Shown: positions 38,303-48,155 of the stretch, one piece after another | How the letters are laid out: each line of letters begins with the position of its first letter | How positions within the stretch are numbered: the stretch's first letter is position 1 | From: Clostridium manihotivorum | Lineage (GTDB): Bacteria > Bacillota > Clostridia > Clostridiales > Clostridiaceae | DNA: 64,000 nt | Direction of reading: 5' to 3' | Assembly: GCF_004015185.1 (NCBI RefSeq) | Contig: NZ_CP025746.1 | Coordinates: forward strand, 4,233,776 to 4,297,775 | The notes under the pieces: generated by a model | What the model was told of the DNA's origin: nothing | The model's input: only the letters and a program-made list of their open reading frames with translations | The model's database searches: none | Program-made: the position numbers and the translations under genes

Positions 38303-40015
38303 CTAACAAATCTGTTGAACAGCATATAGCTTCTTATAAACAGGACTTTCTTTCATTAAACTTTCATGGGTTCCTTTAGCTGCGACCTTACCTTTGTGTA
38401 AAACGTAGATAATATCAGCATTTTGAATAGTTGATATCCTATGAGCTATTATAATGGTTGTCTTTCCTTGTCTTAATTTATCAATATTCTTTTGAACCCA
38501 ATATTCCGTTTCTGTGTCTAAGGCTGAAGTTGCTTCATCTAGTATAAGTACTTCAGTATTTTTTAGAAGTGCTCTTGCTAAGGCCAGCCGCTGCTTTTGT
38601 CCACCGGATAAGGTAGTACCACGCTCACCAACTTCGGTTTCATATTCCCTAGGAAATTCTGTAATAAAGTCGTAACAAAGCATTTCTTTACATACCTTTT
38701 TAAGTTCTATATCATCGTATTCTTTATCAAATACTAGGTTTTCTCTAATGGAAGAAGGAAGAAAATGTGGTTGTTGAAAAACCGCTGAAACTTTATCTGT
38801 ATAATGTTTCCCATAAAAGTTTATAGGAACATCATTAATTAAAACTTCTCCTTTATCTGGTGAATAAGCTCTCAGTAGTAATTGTGCTATGGTTGACTTT
38901 CCACTACCGCTTTCCCCTACAATTGCAATCTTCTTACCAATTGGAAAATCTATTGTTAAGTCATTGAGAACTGGAGTAGCTTCTTCAGAATAACTAAAGG
39001 TTACTTCTTTAAATTTTATTGAAGCAATATCGCAGTTAAAATCCTTTGAACCAAACTTAATACTATCCTTCATCATTACAGATTGGATACATTCAACGGA
39101 TGCTACTAATCTTTTGCCTGTGAAAGCTTGATCAAAAAACTGTCCTAATTCTGTCACTAACTGGTCTACAAGAGCGAAACCTGCAACAAAATCACCTAAT
39201 GAAATCTTATTATAAATAACACTGACAGCACCAAAGAAAATTGCTACAAGTTTTGTTCCAAAAAGAAAAGGTTCACTTACAAATAAAAGCTTACTTTTAA
39301 ATATTCCCTGTTTTAATATAGCTTTAAAGTAATCTGAGAATTTTTCTTCATATTTCTTAAGCTGCCAACCTTGGCGGTTATATGCTACTATTTCTCTCAC
39401 TGATGAAATGCTTTCTTCAACAGTAATAGAAACTTTAGCTTTTTCTTGTCTAACACACTGTGCAAACTTTTTAGTTTTCTCACCAAATTTATGTAGTAAT
39501 ACATAATAAATAATCGCCACTATTATTACCACAAACAGCATTATAAAGCTGATATGTGCTACTGAATATGATAAAAATATGATAGTAAGCACATTTTTAA
39601 CTGCTTCTGAAAGTAACTGATTGATGGCTAAGTCACTGGCATCAGCTATATCACTTCTCATATGGTTTAATAGCTTACCCACATGTTCTTTATTAAAGCT
39701 TCCAGTTGGCATATCATAGATTTTTAGCAAAAAATCCTTTGTTAAAGACCTTTGTACCTGGTAGCCTATATGAAAAAATGCAACCTTTCTAACGGTAAAC
39801 CATAGCTTAGGACCAAAGAAGAAAACAGCAAAAAGTGCTAGTAACATAGGAAATTTATCATACTGCTTTCCAGTGAAAACCTCATCAATTAAGTCACGCT
39901 GCAATAGGATTGCCACAATTCCTGTAATACTTTCTAGAAAAAGTGCAAAATACCCCAATATAAGCCAGCGCTTCTTATCTATATATTTAACCATAAATAT
40001 CATACTAGACGACAT
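38303..40015 (-). CDS. Type I ABC exporter half-transporter (subunit B)
   Basis: 570 residues from ATG at 40015 with AGAGGTG 7 bases upstream, overlapping the previous gene by 11 bases. About six helices in residues 1-300, then an ATPase with GESGSGKST, signature TTLSGGQKQRLALAR and ILDEATSALDTE. It pairs with the next gene as a heterodimeric exporter (LmrCD/BmrCD-like layout). Both ATP sites keep the catalytic Glu, unlike many heterodimers with one degenerate site. Confidence 0.88.
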   Translation of the reverse strand: MSSSMIFMVKYIDKKRWLILGYFALFLESITGIVAILLQRDLIDEVFTGKQYDKFPMLLALFAVFFFGPKLWFTVRKVAFFHIGYQVQRSLTKDFLLKIYDMPTGSFNKEHVGKLLNHMRSDIADASDLAINQLLSEAVKNVLTIIFLSYSVAHISFIMLFVVIIVAIIYYVLLHKFGEKTKKFAQCVRQEKAKVSITVEESISSVREIVAYNRQGWQLKKYEEKFSDYFKAILKQGIFKSKLLFVSEPFLFGTKLVAIFFGAVSVIYNKISLGDFVAGFALVDQLVTELGQFFDQAFTGKRLVASVECIQSVMMKDSIKFGSKDFNCDIASIKFKEVTFSYSEEATPVLNDLTIDFPIGKKIAIVGESGSGKSTIAQLLLRAYSPDKGEVLINDVPINFYGKHYTDKVSAVFQQPHFLPSSIRENLVFDKEYDDIELKKVCKEMLCYDFITEFPREYETEVGERGTTLSGGQKQRLALARALLKNTEVLILDEATSALDTETEYWVQKNIDKLRQGKTTIIIAHRISTIQNADIIYVLHKGKVAAKGTHESLMKESPVYKKLYAVQQIC

Positions 40016-41765
40016 TTTCAACACCTCTCATCACAATCCCATAGAACAGCCCTTTCTTGTCCATCAACTCATTATAGCTGCCCTGTTCAGCAATATTGCC
40101 ATTCTCCAACACTATAATTGAATCATATTCGCTAATGGTAGAAAGCCTATGAGCTACGGTAACAACTGTTCGCCCAACTGACAACTGCTCTAAGGATTTC
40201 TTAATAGCAGATTCTGTTACATTGTCCAGCGCTGAGGTCGCTTCATCTAATAGGATAATTTTAGGCTTTTTAAGCATCATCCTAGCTATGGATATACGTT
40301 GTTTTTGACCACCAGACAAACGAACTCCCCGTTCACCTACTAAGGTATCATAGCCTTCTTCTGTGTCCATGATAAATTCATGCGCACTGGCACTTTTAGC
40401 TACCTCTATAACCTCTTCATCTGTTGCATGAGGATTGCCAAACCTAATATTATCTTTAATAGACATATTGAATAAGTAAGTATCTTGAAATACATAGCCA
40501 AAGTTTTGCCTCAAGCTATCAAGCTTTAACTTTCTTACATCATGTCCTCCTATTAAAATTTCACCATCTGTAACATCATAAAACCTTCCTATTAGTTTTA
40601 ATATAGTTGACTTTCCACTACCGCTTTCACCAACTATGGCTGTCTTTTTCCCTGCTGGAATGGTAAAAGATAGATCCTTTAAGATAGGTTTATCATCATT
40701 ATAAGAAAAGGAAACCTTATTAAACTTAATATCAAATTTATCAATATCTACTTTAAGGCTACTTTTATCCTCTATAACATCTGGTTTTAAGTTCAAAAAT
40801 TCATATAAATATTTTGCATAATTAAGTGCATGGAGCTGAGCTGGAATAATATAAAAGAATACTGAAAAGCCGCGAGAAACAAGGCCCATTAGAAAACTAT
40901 AACCAATGAACTCTCCAGTGAGTAACTTACCGCTTTGTATTAAATTCAATCCATAATAATAAAACAGTACCGTAGAGATGGTTAGGGTCAAACCAACAGT
41001 AGTAAATCGAAAATGCCGCCAAAATATTGACCACATTCTTGCTATCCTATATTCATCAAAATCTTTTATAGTTTTTTCTATAAACCAATCTTTGCTTCCC
41101 ATAGCCTTCAATTCACTTCTAGCTACAATAGAATCATATAAGGACTGCTGGGATACCTGAGCTGCTTTTGTTTCAATCCCTAAGTAATAATGTATTCTTT
41201 TATTTGCAAACCTATTAAGAAATACATAGATAACATTTCCAAGCATTGCTGCAAAAAAGAATATAGGTTGTCCAAAAATCAAAATAATCGATGGCACTAC
41301 AAACTGAGCCAGACAATAAATAAAATTAGGAAATAAGAAGGTATAGGTTTCTTGGGTTTCTTTTACAGCGTTTTCAAATAAAGATAAGATCTGTCCTGTA
41401 GGTACTTTTTCATAGTAAGAAAAGCCTAGCTTTTGCAGCTTCACCATTAAGTCAGTTTGCTGATTCTTAGTAATTTTATTAGCTATGATTTGTTCCAGTA
41501 AGTTAAAAATTGATTTTACAATTAATATCAACATAACAATACCGCATAAAAACAACACTTGATTTATCAATAGTGAAATATTTTTTAATGGAATAACCTT
41601 GTCAATTAAATATCCCATACGTCGAGGAATCATTAATTCTCCAAAGATCAATGCACCACCACATAATACATAAACAAAGGTTTGTATTATAAAAGGTTTA
41701 AAATAGCTTAGGGTCCAAAAATATAACTTAAGCAATTCTCTCTTCTCTAGTTGTTTTTCCAACAT
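40005..41765 (-). CDS. Type I ABC exporter half-transporter (subunit A)
   Basis: 586 residues from ATG at 41765, the second of two adjacent ATG codons after GAGGTG; upstream in-frame sequence is AT-rich and unlikely to be coding. Membrane domain with about six helices, then GESGSGKST, VRLSGGQKQRISIAR and IILLDEATSALDN. First gene of a two-gene operon. Likely a multidrug or lipid/peptide exporter. Confidence 0.88.
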   Translation of the reverse strand: MLEKQLEKRELLKLYFWTLSYFKPFIIQTFVYVLCGGALIFGELMIPRRMGYLIDKVIPLKNISLLINQVLFLCGIVMLILIVKSIFNLLEQIIANKITKNQQTDLMVKLQKLGFSYYEKVPTGQILSLFENAVKETQETYTFLFPNFIYCLAQFVVPSIILIFGQPIFFFAAMLGNVIYVFLNRFANKRIHYYLGIETKAAQVSQQSLYDSIVARSELKAMGSKDWFIEKTIKDFDEYRIARMWSIFWRHFRFTTVGLTLTISTVLFYYYGLNLIQSGKLLTGEFIGYSFLMGLVSRGFSVFFYIIPAQLHALNYAKYLYEFLNLKPDVIEDKSSLKVDIDKFDIKFNKVSFSYNDDKPILKDLSFTIPAGKKTAIVGESGSGKSTILKLIGRFYDVTDGEILIGGHDVRKLKLDSLRQNFGYVFQDTYLFNMSIKDNIRFGNPHATDEEVIEVAKSASAHEFIMDTEEGYDTLVGERGVRLSGGQKQRISIARMMLKKPKIILLDEATSALDNVTESAIKKSLEQLSVGRTVVTVAHRLSTISEYDSIIVLENGNIAEQGSYNELMDKKGLFYGIVMRGVENVV

Positions 41766-42114
41766 CATCACCTCGCAGATTAAAGTCAGCAACTTATTTG
41801 TGATATTTATATATATTGCAATTGAATTTTCATATTTATATATCAGATTGAAGTGGTACATCTTTCGGCTTTGACTTAGTCCTATAAATATTGTTACATA
41901 GAGTTACTCTCGCAACATATATACCTCATACTTATGAAATAAACTCATAAATGTATCTATAATTTTACTATAAAAAGTCACCCCATTATTATATACCACT
42001 TGTAACTTTATTGCATATATTTTAATATTAGGAATATAACTAAAAATATTACTTATGAATTGTACATTAATCGTAAAATGAGAAAGTAGATTAATTAAAT
42101 CTTATTATCAAATA

Positions 42115-42216
42115 CTATAGTCTAACTCAACTGTTAATTTACACATTCTCCAAAAGCACCAAAAATGGCCACTTCCGTGAATGTATAAATTAAGTCTTCA
42201 TAAAGTTTTCCTATAG
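42115..42216 (+). repeat. Palindrome R4
   Basis: Begins and ends CTATAG; inner GTTAATTTACACATT pairs with AATGTATAAATTAA. 102 bp, first of three tandem copies. Confidence 0.7.
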
Positions 42217-42217
42217 T

Positions 42218-42317
42218 ATAGGTATCCAACTTCAACTATTAATTCGTATATGCCAGATAATCCCAGAAGCCAGTTTTATCGAATATCCATCAATTAAGTT
42301 TTAATAAAGATACCTAT
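42218..42317 (+). repeat. Palindrome R5
   Basis: Ends are perfect 9-bp inverted repeats ATAGGTATC/GATACCTAT; core GATAA/TTATC around CCCAGAAGCC. 100 bp. Confidence 0.75.
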
Positions 42318-42438
42318 ATCTAACTTTAACTATTAAGTAATCTATTCATGATGATCCTAAGTAGCCTGGATTATATACCCCATGGAACCCTGGATTTTTG
42401 AACATGTATAACTTGAGTTTTCATAAAGTACCTATATA
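42313..42438 (+). repeat. Palindrome R6, abuts a ribosome binding site
   Basis: Longer, more diverged copy ending GTACCTATATAAGGAGG, so its 3' arm runs into the AAGGAGG of the gene at 42455. Confidence 0.6.
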
Positions 42439-42454
42439 AGGAGGTTGATTAAGT

Positions 42455-42751
42455 ATGAGTAGTGCCGCTTCTGTGACACGTAAGCAAAAGAAATATGTTG
42501 AAAAATTTAAAGAATTAGGAGCATTAGATGCTGAACACGCTATTTCTCTTAATGAAGTTGGCATAACAGGAAGTTATGTATTCGATAGGATGGTTGCAAA
42601 CAAAATTTTTATTAAGTGCAATAATTCTAAGTTTTATCTCAATATTTCTGCATTTGATAGTTATAGAAAAACCAAGCAGAAGCTAGGTCTATCTATTATC
42701 GTTATATTGTTCCTTTTTCTTGCCTTTTATTACTTGGTTATAAATAAATAA
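42455..42751 (+). CDS. Tail-anchored hypothetical protein
   Basis: 98 residues, ATG at 42455 with AAGGAGG 10 bases upstream. The N-terminal 65 residues are charged and look like a small winged-helix fold (KYVEKFKELGALDAEHAI...GSYVFDRMVANKIF); the C-terminus is one membrane helix (LSIIVILFLFLAFYYLVI). No family recognised. Its leader is the R4-R6 hairpin array. Confidence 0.65.
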   Translation: MSSAASVTRKQKKYVEKFKELGALDAEHAISLNEVGITGSYVFDRMVANKIFIKCNNSKFYLNISAFDSYRKTKQKLGLSIIVILFLFLAFYYLVINK

Positions 42752-42825
42752 TTATGGCATTTCTAAATAAACTACTAATTTATTCATGCCCGAAAGTAAC
42801 TTGTCTCAGTAATTTTCGGACTTAT

Positions 42826-42866
42826 TAAGGTTGGAGGTTACTAAATTCTCTCAACCTTAATTTTAT
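42826..42866 (+). terminator. Terminator of the tail-anchored protein gene
   Basis: TAAGGTTG/CAACCTTA stem followed by ATTTTAT, 75 bp after the stop codon. Confidence 0.65.
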
Positions 42867-43018
42867 ACATATCTACTAAAGCTGCAATTGAAATGCGGTG
42901 TATATTTTTTCAATACTATTGCTTTTTCCTTAATTATAGATAATCAACAGTACCATTAAGCACTTTTGTATCCTTAAAATTTCTAGTATCATAACTTTAA
43001 GCCTTATCTGCTCCTAAA

Positions 43019-43162
43019 CTAAAAAATCTTTTCTGCTTTCACATTCTTTATATCATTGGTTATGAAAGCATTTCTGTTTTCATTGTAAATGAAGCATAGT
43101 ACACAAAAAACTCCTAAGACTATTAATAAAGCTGCTAAATAATATAAACACCTTTTTATCAA
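43019..43162 (-). CDS. Small single-pass membrane peptide
   Basis: 47 codons from TTG at 43162 with GGAGTGGAG 5 bases upstream. MIKRCLYYLAALLIVLGVF starts a positively charged N-terminus followed by one membrane helix, then a short polar tail. No family recognised. The strong ribosome binding site is the main support. Confidence 0.5.
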   Translation of the reverse strand: MIKRCLYYLAALLIVLGVFCVLCFIYNENRNAFITNDIKNVKAEKIF

Positions 43163-43592
43163 AGTAACTCCACTCCTATAAAATTCCTTGACTAGTAAGT
43201 AAAATATCTATTATCTACTTTTTCTTTGGCAGAGAGCTTTTTTCTCTATGATTTACATATCTGCAGTTTCCTAGATTTATATAAAAGTAAAAATGCCGTA
43301 AAATTTGCTCTTAATTATTACGGCATTGGCGTCTATAAACGTACCATTTCTTAGTAACGTTCATATTTTTAGATGAGCCACCTTCATCTAGATTTTTAAG
43401 GGGAGAAACTTTCAAACTAAACCCTTAATTTAGAGACAAAAAGCGCTTTGCAAATATACTATACTTTAGAAGTTGTATATCTTTATTATTTATCTTTATA
43501 GCTAGCTGATTAAATAAGTAGTATTCCTATTTATATAATATTCTCATTGATATAAATGTGTACTATTAATTTATTTTGAAAGTCAACTAAAC
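43163..43592. other. Intergenic region with one terminator
   Basis: The hairpin at 43291-43326 is the only structure seen; no gene. Confidence 0.55.
43291..43326 (-). terminator. Rho-independent terminator
   Basis: AATGCCGTAA/TTACGGCATT stem, with TTTTTACTTTTAT following on the minus strand. Probably ends the transcript of the VOC gene about 270 bp upstream. Confidence 0.7.
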
Positions 43593-43958
43593 TTAGAACG
43601 ATTGAGGCTTTACCTCAATTAAGTATAATGAATTACCTTCTGGATCATTAAAATATGCTAATCTAGCAGCGTTGCCATCATTAACTGCTTCAAACTCAAT
43701 TCCTCTAGATTTTAATAGCTCCATTGTTGAATCTAAGTTATCCACTTCAAACCCAATTGAAATACTCTCAGACTTTTTAATTTGAATATTTTGATCACCA
43801 TTTGGGTTAAGTAAAGTAATTGAAAGTCCTGGTGCTTCCACTTGCGCCAAATGCCCATCAACTTGTGCTTGCAATTTTAATTCAAGAGTATCAACATAAA
43901 ACTGTACTGCTTTTTTTATGTCAGATACTACGATAGTTATAGTTCCACTTTTAAACAT
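43593..43958 (-). CDS. VOC-family (glyoxalase/bleomycin-resistance fold) protein
   Basis: 121 residues from ATG at 43958 after GGAGG. Starts SGTITIVVSDIKKAVQFYVDTLEL and ends AYFNDPEGNSLYLIE, the paired beta-alpha-beta modules of the vicinal oxygen chelate family. A metal ligand Glu (YLIE) is present; other ligands are uncertain. Could be a lyase, dioxygenase or drug-binding protein. Confidence 0.8.
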   Translation of the reverse strand: MFKSGTITIVVSDIKKAVQFYVDTLELKLQAQVDGHLAQVEAPGLSITLLNPNGDQNIQIKKSESISIGFEVDNLDSTMELLKSRGIEFEAVNDGNAARLAYFNDPEGNSLYLIEVKPQSF

Positions 43959-44600
43959 TTATATTTCCTCCGTTTCTTATTCCTTTATTAATAGATTATC
44001 TTCACTAAACTTATAGTTTATCCACTTAACCATAATTTTTTCTTCTCTGTCTACCTTCTTAGGATAGATCTAACTCCCTATATGTATGTATTAAATAAAT
44101 GTTGTTACAATTCTATAGATATCCAACTTCAACTATTAATTTATATATGCCCTATAATCTCCAGAAGCCGGGATCATCGAACATACATAAATTAAGTTTC
44201 CGTAAAGTATACCTATAGATATAGCAATACTACTTCATAATAAACTTTATATTATCAACCCCTCATGACAGAATAATAGGAGCTTTGAAAATAGATTTTA
44301 AATCTAAGTGCTATGTTCTTATATATCGATCTTTAATGTGAAATTACTTAGTATGTCACTACTAAACTGCATAGCCCTAAATAAACCTTTCACTACTTCA
44401 ATGTTAAAAAAGTATCCGCCCACATTTTTTTAATACATTCATATATAGTAGTTTAAATTAATACAGCTCACATTAAAAGCTTACTTTTGGTAGACTTCTA
44501 CTGTAGTTCTCTCACTTGTTATCTATGACTCTTGTTTATTAAAATTTATAATTATGTGTTTCACAAGGATCTGTCCTATTAAATAAAAGGTACTGCATGC
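43959..44600. other. Intergenic repeat region
   Basis: Short motif copies at 44081-44107 (+) and 44419-44447 (-) flank palindrome R7 at 44113-44218. No gene seen. Confidence 0.6.
44113..44218 (+). repeat. Palindrome R7
   Basis: CTATAGATATCC at one end and the complement of CTATAGGTAT at the other; arms AACTATTAATTTATATATG/CATACATAAATTAAG. Lies 6 bp from a short-motif copy. Confidence 0.72.
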
Positions 44601-45335
44601 CTATTGATTATATCTCAACAATTCCTCTACTATTTCTTTCGATCTTATAATATCTTCATCTTCCTTAGTTATCTCAAGAATAATTTTCCCATCATAATTA
44701 TAAAGTATTTCATCGAATATGTACTTAAAGTCAATTTCTCCTTGTCCCAATGGTAGATGCTCATGTATAATATTAAAATATTTATCAGTAATATGAAGAA
44801 TTTTGGGCATCTTAATAGATACCATTTCTTTTAGGTGCTCATAACTATATATGTGAGCAATATCTAACAAAAATTCTAAGTCAGGATTATTGGCAAACAT
44901 TATTTCTATCTCTTTTGATGTAGAGAATATTGGGTCGATTTTGCTATTGTTCTCAAGATAAAGTGTTATACCATTGGGTTTCAGCAGCCCCAACACTCTT
45001 CCAATTACATCTGAAAGCTTATAAATTGTGGCTTCTTCAATATTCTCACTATGACATACAGGATGAATTATCAGTTCCTTATGCTTAAGTTTATTCAATA
45101 TACCTATCAATTTCACAGCATGTTCTTCCATCTCATTAATATCTAAAACAGCATGAATGATCGTAGGAAATCCATAACTAATGATTTTATTAAGTCTGTT
45201 CTCTTCCTGTTCGTAGTTTCTGATTCCATCTTTATCGTACCATACCTGCATTATTTTAAAATTATTCTTCAGAGCAAACTCTACTTCTTCTTCATAGGGA
45301 TTGTTAAACCTTGCTAAACAGCCTATTTCAACCAT
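44601..45335 (-). CDS. Sugar phosphate isomerase/epimerase-like TIM-barrel protein
   Basis: 244 residues from ATG at 45335, with GGAG 9 bases upstream; an earlier in-frame TTG lacks a good site. The xylose-isomerase-like TIM barrel is suggested by HPVCHSENIEEA, LYLENNSK, FLLDIAHIYSYE and HLPLGQGEIDFKYIF, which hold the usual metal Glu, Asp, His residues. Substrate unknown; it is alone in its transcription unit. Confidence 0.75.
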   Translation of the reverse strand: MVEIGCLARFNNPYEEEVEFALKNNFKIMQVWYDKDGIRNYEQEENRLNKIISYGFPTIIHAVLDINEMEEHAVKLIGILNKLKHKELIIHPVCHSENIEEATIYKLSDVIGRVLGLLKPNGITLYLENNSKIDPIFSTSKEIEIMFANNPDLEFLLDIAHIYSYEHLKEMVSIKMPKILHITDKYFNIIHEHLPLGQGEIDFKYIFDEILYNYDGKIILEITKEDEDIIRSKEIVEELLRYNQ

Positions 45336-45424
45336 AGGAACATTCTCCAATCACTTAAGTTAATTTATATTTTCCTTATAGTTCTCTTTATTAATTGTAT
45401 ATCTATTTCCCATAAATATTTAAT

Positions 45425-45673
45425 CTAGTCATTAGCTATAGCGCACTTGAAAGAAAGAATAATACCTATAAGCGCTATTATATATCCACCTCCAATATTG
45501 GAATGAGGATCTAATGCAACAACACCTCCAAATAAAGTTATATTTATACCTAAAAGCATACCCTTGATACCAGATACACTCTTTTTTAACCTCTTTACAA
45601 TAAAATATGCTGCTACCAATAATAGCACTAATAATACACCTTTAAATACTAATGAAGTTACAACACTCTCCAT
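45425..45673 (-). CDS. Small membrane protein
   Basis: 82 residues from ATG at 45673 after GGGAGATAAGG. Three hydrophobic segments: LLVLLLVAAYFIV, GMLLGINITLFGGVVAL and YIIALIGIILSF. No family recognised. About 75 bp separate it from the TIM-barrel gene start, so the two may be co-transcribed. Confidence 0.6.
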   Translation of the reverse strand: MESVVTSLVFKGVLLVLLLVAAYFIVKRLKKSVSGIKGMLLGINITLFGGVVALDPHSNIGGGYIIALIGIILSFKCAIAND

Positions 45674-45775
45674 CCTTATCTCCCTTAATAATTTACAAAA
45701 ATATTTTAAGTTAATCAATTTAATTTTAACATTAAATCCAAAAACTGTAATCATATGAAACACTATTCTAAACAA

Positions 45776-46255
45776 AATTAATTTCCAGGTTAGAATGAAT
45801 TTTCAATGATGAACTATATAAAAATGACACCAACATTTATTGAATACATACCTATATAGAGTTAAATATATATTGGAACATAGGTAAGACTGTTTTTAAG
45901 TATACTTTGTAAACACCTCAGAATTCTTGGTATTTTGCCATTTGTGAATATAGTGGTCCTATAAATGCAATACAATTTGATAATGCTAAAGAGTTCCTAA
46001 AAAGAAACTCAATTTATACTTGTTTAAAGATTTCCGTTTCTCTGGATTCTCCAGCATGCATAAATCAATGATTGGGTTAGGAACTCTTGCCTCATATTGA
46101 TGTAATAATTTTTAATAGGAGATAATATATTTTTCTTGATGCTTATTTGTTGCACTATATTGGTAAAGGATGAAAAAATAGTTTATAATATAGATAAACA
46201 ATAGTAAAATACTGTGCAAAGGACTATTAAAATTTATGAAAAGGAATGAATTTGT
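45776..46255. other. Intergenic region with repeats
   Basis: Short motif at 45830-45860 and palindrome R8 at 45991-46086; no gene. Confidence 0.6.
45991..46086 (-). repeat. Palindrome R8
   Basis: Ends are perfect 10-bp inverted repeats GAGTTCCTAA/TTAGGAACTC, different in sequence from those of R3 and R5. Arms CAATTTATACTTG/GCATGCATAAATC pair partly. 96 bp. Confidence 0.75.
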
Positions 46256-46525
46256 GTGAGAAGTACATATATTATTATGTTTGTGATTATTTTGGGTGCA
46301 ATCATTTTGTTTTTAAGTATCTGGGGATTTTGTAGCAAACAAAAAAGAATAAAATATACACTCGCAGGGATTAATGCGTGGTTTTTCTTAATGTTTTTTT
46401 TAGGAATGACTATTTGGCACATCTATATAAACGAAAGAATAGCATATTATATTATTCCTACTATAGTTATGATTTTTGCAATTAAAACAATGGGTTTTTA
46501 TCCAAAGTTTAAAAAGGTTGATTGA
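46256..46525 (+). CDS. Small three-helix membrane protein
   Basis: 89 residues from GTG at 46256 with AAAGGAA upstream. Helices at residues 4-26, 38-55 and 64-80; a basic C-terminus suggests the tail is cytoplasmic. No family recognised. A strong terminator follows at 46569. Confidence 0.55.
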   Translation: MRSTYIIMFVIILGAIILFLSIWGFCSKQKRIKYTLAGINAWFFLMFFLGMTIWHIYINERIAYYIIPTIVMIFAIKTMGFYPKFKKVD

Positions 46526-46568
46526 AAATTCATTAATTCATATTGTTTATCAACAACGAATTACATAC

Positions 46569-46609
46569 TAAAACCTATGCTAAAACCGAAGTTAAAGCAT
46601 AGGTTTTTT
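46569..46609 (+). terminator. Strong terminator, likely bidirectional
   Basis: AAAACCTATGCT/AGCATAGGTTTT stem with six T on the plus strand. Also suited to end the U32 transcript from the other side. Confidence 0.88.
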
Positions 46610-46679
46610 GTTGCAAATATTCTTGTAAAAGTGACTGAATCATTATTTATCTACGATATGCTCTCCTAACCAAAGGTTC

Positions 46680-47897
46680 TTAAGAATCTCTGCTCTTAAC
46701 AAGTATATCTCCATGTCTTAAATTATTATTACATTGTACCGTAAAAATCATTTGTGGACGGTTGGCAGTTTCTATAGATTCTCCATTTTCTTTTCTCATA
46801 TCTTCAAGCTTAATAGTTTTATTATCTCCTGATATAGCTAAAACCTCTACCAAATCACCATTGTTAACCTTGTTTCTTTGTTGTATTGTTGCAATATGAG
46901 TTTCTTCATTATATTCAATTACAATACCGACCATATCATAGTTATGTATGTAAGCTGAGGTTTCATAATTTTGCCTTACTTCTTCATCAAAATAGAAGCC
47001 TGTGGTATATGGTCTATGACTAGGCTTTTCAAGCTCTTGCAACCATTTTGGATCATATTTATAATTTTTAGGGTCTTCAAAGTATTTATCAATGGCCTGT
47101 CTGTACGCCTTAACTACAGAGGCTACATAATATGAGCTCTTTATTCTACCTTCGATTTTAAAAGAATTTATGCCAGCTTCAATAAGCTCTGGAATATGCT
47201 CTATCATACATAAATCCTTAGAATTCATAAAATACATGCCATTATCATTAACTTTTTCATAAGTTCCTGGGGCTTTTTCTTCATATAGATTATATTTAAA
47301 TCTGCAAGGTTGTGTGCATGTGCCTCTATTTGAATCTCTTCCATTTATATAATTGGATAATAAGCACTTACCCGAGTAGCCCATGCACATAGCTCCGTGA
47401 ACGAAAGCTTCTATATCACAAGTTTCAGGCAACTCTTTTCTCATAGTCTTCAGATCTTCAAGGCTCATTTCTCTTGCTGCTACAATTCTTTTAATTCCAG
47501 CCTTATGCCAGAATAAAGCTGATTTATAGTTTAGATTGCTAGCTTGTGTACTTAAATGTATTTCTAGCTCTGGTGCCACTTCCCGTGCTATGCTAAAGAT
47601 TCCTGGATCAGCAATGAGCACAGCATCAACCCCTACTTCATACAATTCAGTTATGTATTGCTCAATACCTACTAGATCTTCATCATGAGGTATTACATTT
47701 AAAGTAACGTGAACTTTTCTATTTCTTGAATGAGCATACTCAAGACCTTCTTTTAATTCATCTATTGTAAAATTATCTGCCGAAGCCCTTAGGTTTAATC
47801 TATTTCCCCCAAGATATACTGCATCAGCCCCAAAGTCTATAGCTGTTTTCAGTTTTTCTAAATTTCCTGCCGGTGCTAAAAGTTCTGGTTTATTCAT
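46680..47897 (-). CDS. Peptidase U32-family protein, tRNA uridine hydroxylase-like
   Basis: 405 residues from ATG at 47897 after AAGGAG. ELLAPAGNLEKLKTAI starts the TIM barrel; ACMGYSGKCLLSNY and RGTCTQPCRFKY carry the cysteines expected to bind a 4Fe-4S cluster; FKIEGR follows. Length and motifs fit the YrrO/TrhP group, which makes 5-hydroxyuridine at tRNA position 34 using prephenate. The peptidase label is historical. Confidence 0.87.
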   Translation of the reverse strand: MNKPELLAPAGNLEKLKTAIDFGADAVYLGGNRLNLRASADNFTIDELKEGLEYAHSRNRKVHVTLNVIPHDEDLVGIEQYITELYEVGVDAVLIADPGIFSIAREVAPELEIHLSTQASNLNYKSALFWHKAGIKRIVAAREMSLEDLKTMRKELPETCDIEAFVHGAMCMGYSGKCLLSNYINGRDSNRGTCTQPCRFKYNLYEEKAPGTYEKVNDNGMYFMNSKDLCMIEHIPELIEAGINSFKIEGRIKSSYYVASVVKAYRQAIDKYFEDPKNYKYDPKWLQELEKPSHRPYTTGFYFDEEVRQNYETSAYIHNYDMVGIVIEYNEETHIATIQQRNKVNNGDLVEVLAISGDNKTIKLEDMRKENGESIETANRPQMIFTVQCNNNLRHGDILVKSRDS

Positions 47898-47942
47898 TTT
47901 AATACTTCTCCTTAGATATATAAATTACATACTCTCCATAAG

Positions 47943-47976
47943 TAAAAAAATCACATCAGAATAAATCCGATGCAAC
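47943..47976 (-). terminator. Solo copy of the Rpn-type terminator
   Basis: TTGCATCGGA/TCTGATGTGA with TTTAT loop and seven T. The same loop and layout as 11571-11603 with paired base changes, but no Rpn gene is near. It probably ends the TSUP permease transcript. Confidence 0.7.
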
Positions 47977-48155
47977 TCTATTATACGACATGATTTTCTA
48001 TATTTCCATAATTAAGTCAGATGCATTCATTCTAAATATATCTTGCTATAAAAAAGCCGCTGAAGCAATGTCCTTCAATGAGCTTATTTTTGCGAATGTG
48101 CCTCTACAAATGTACATGGGAGAAATCTTGCAAGCCAGTACATTTTGTAATCAAT

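Larger units (their letters stand above)
41862..42454. other. Intergenic region with three tandem palindromes
   Basis: No gene. R4, R5 and R6 lie head to tail from 42115 to 42438, and the last ends at the ribosome binding site of the next gene. Confidence 0.7.

Noticed and set aside
48041..48100. Terminator after the TSUP permease
   Set aside because: The GCCGCTGAAG/CTTCAATGAGC arms pair poorly; the hairpin at 47943-47976 is a better terminator.
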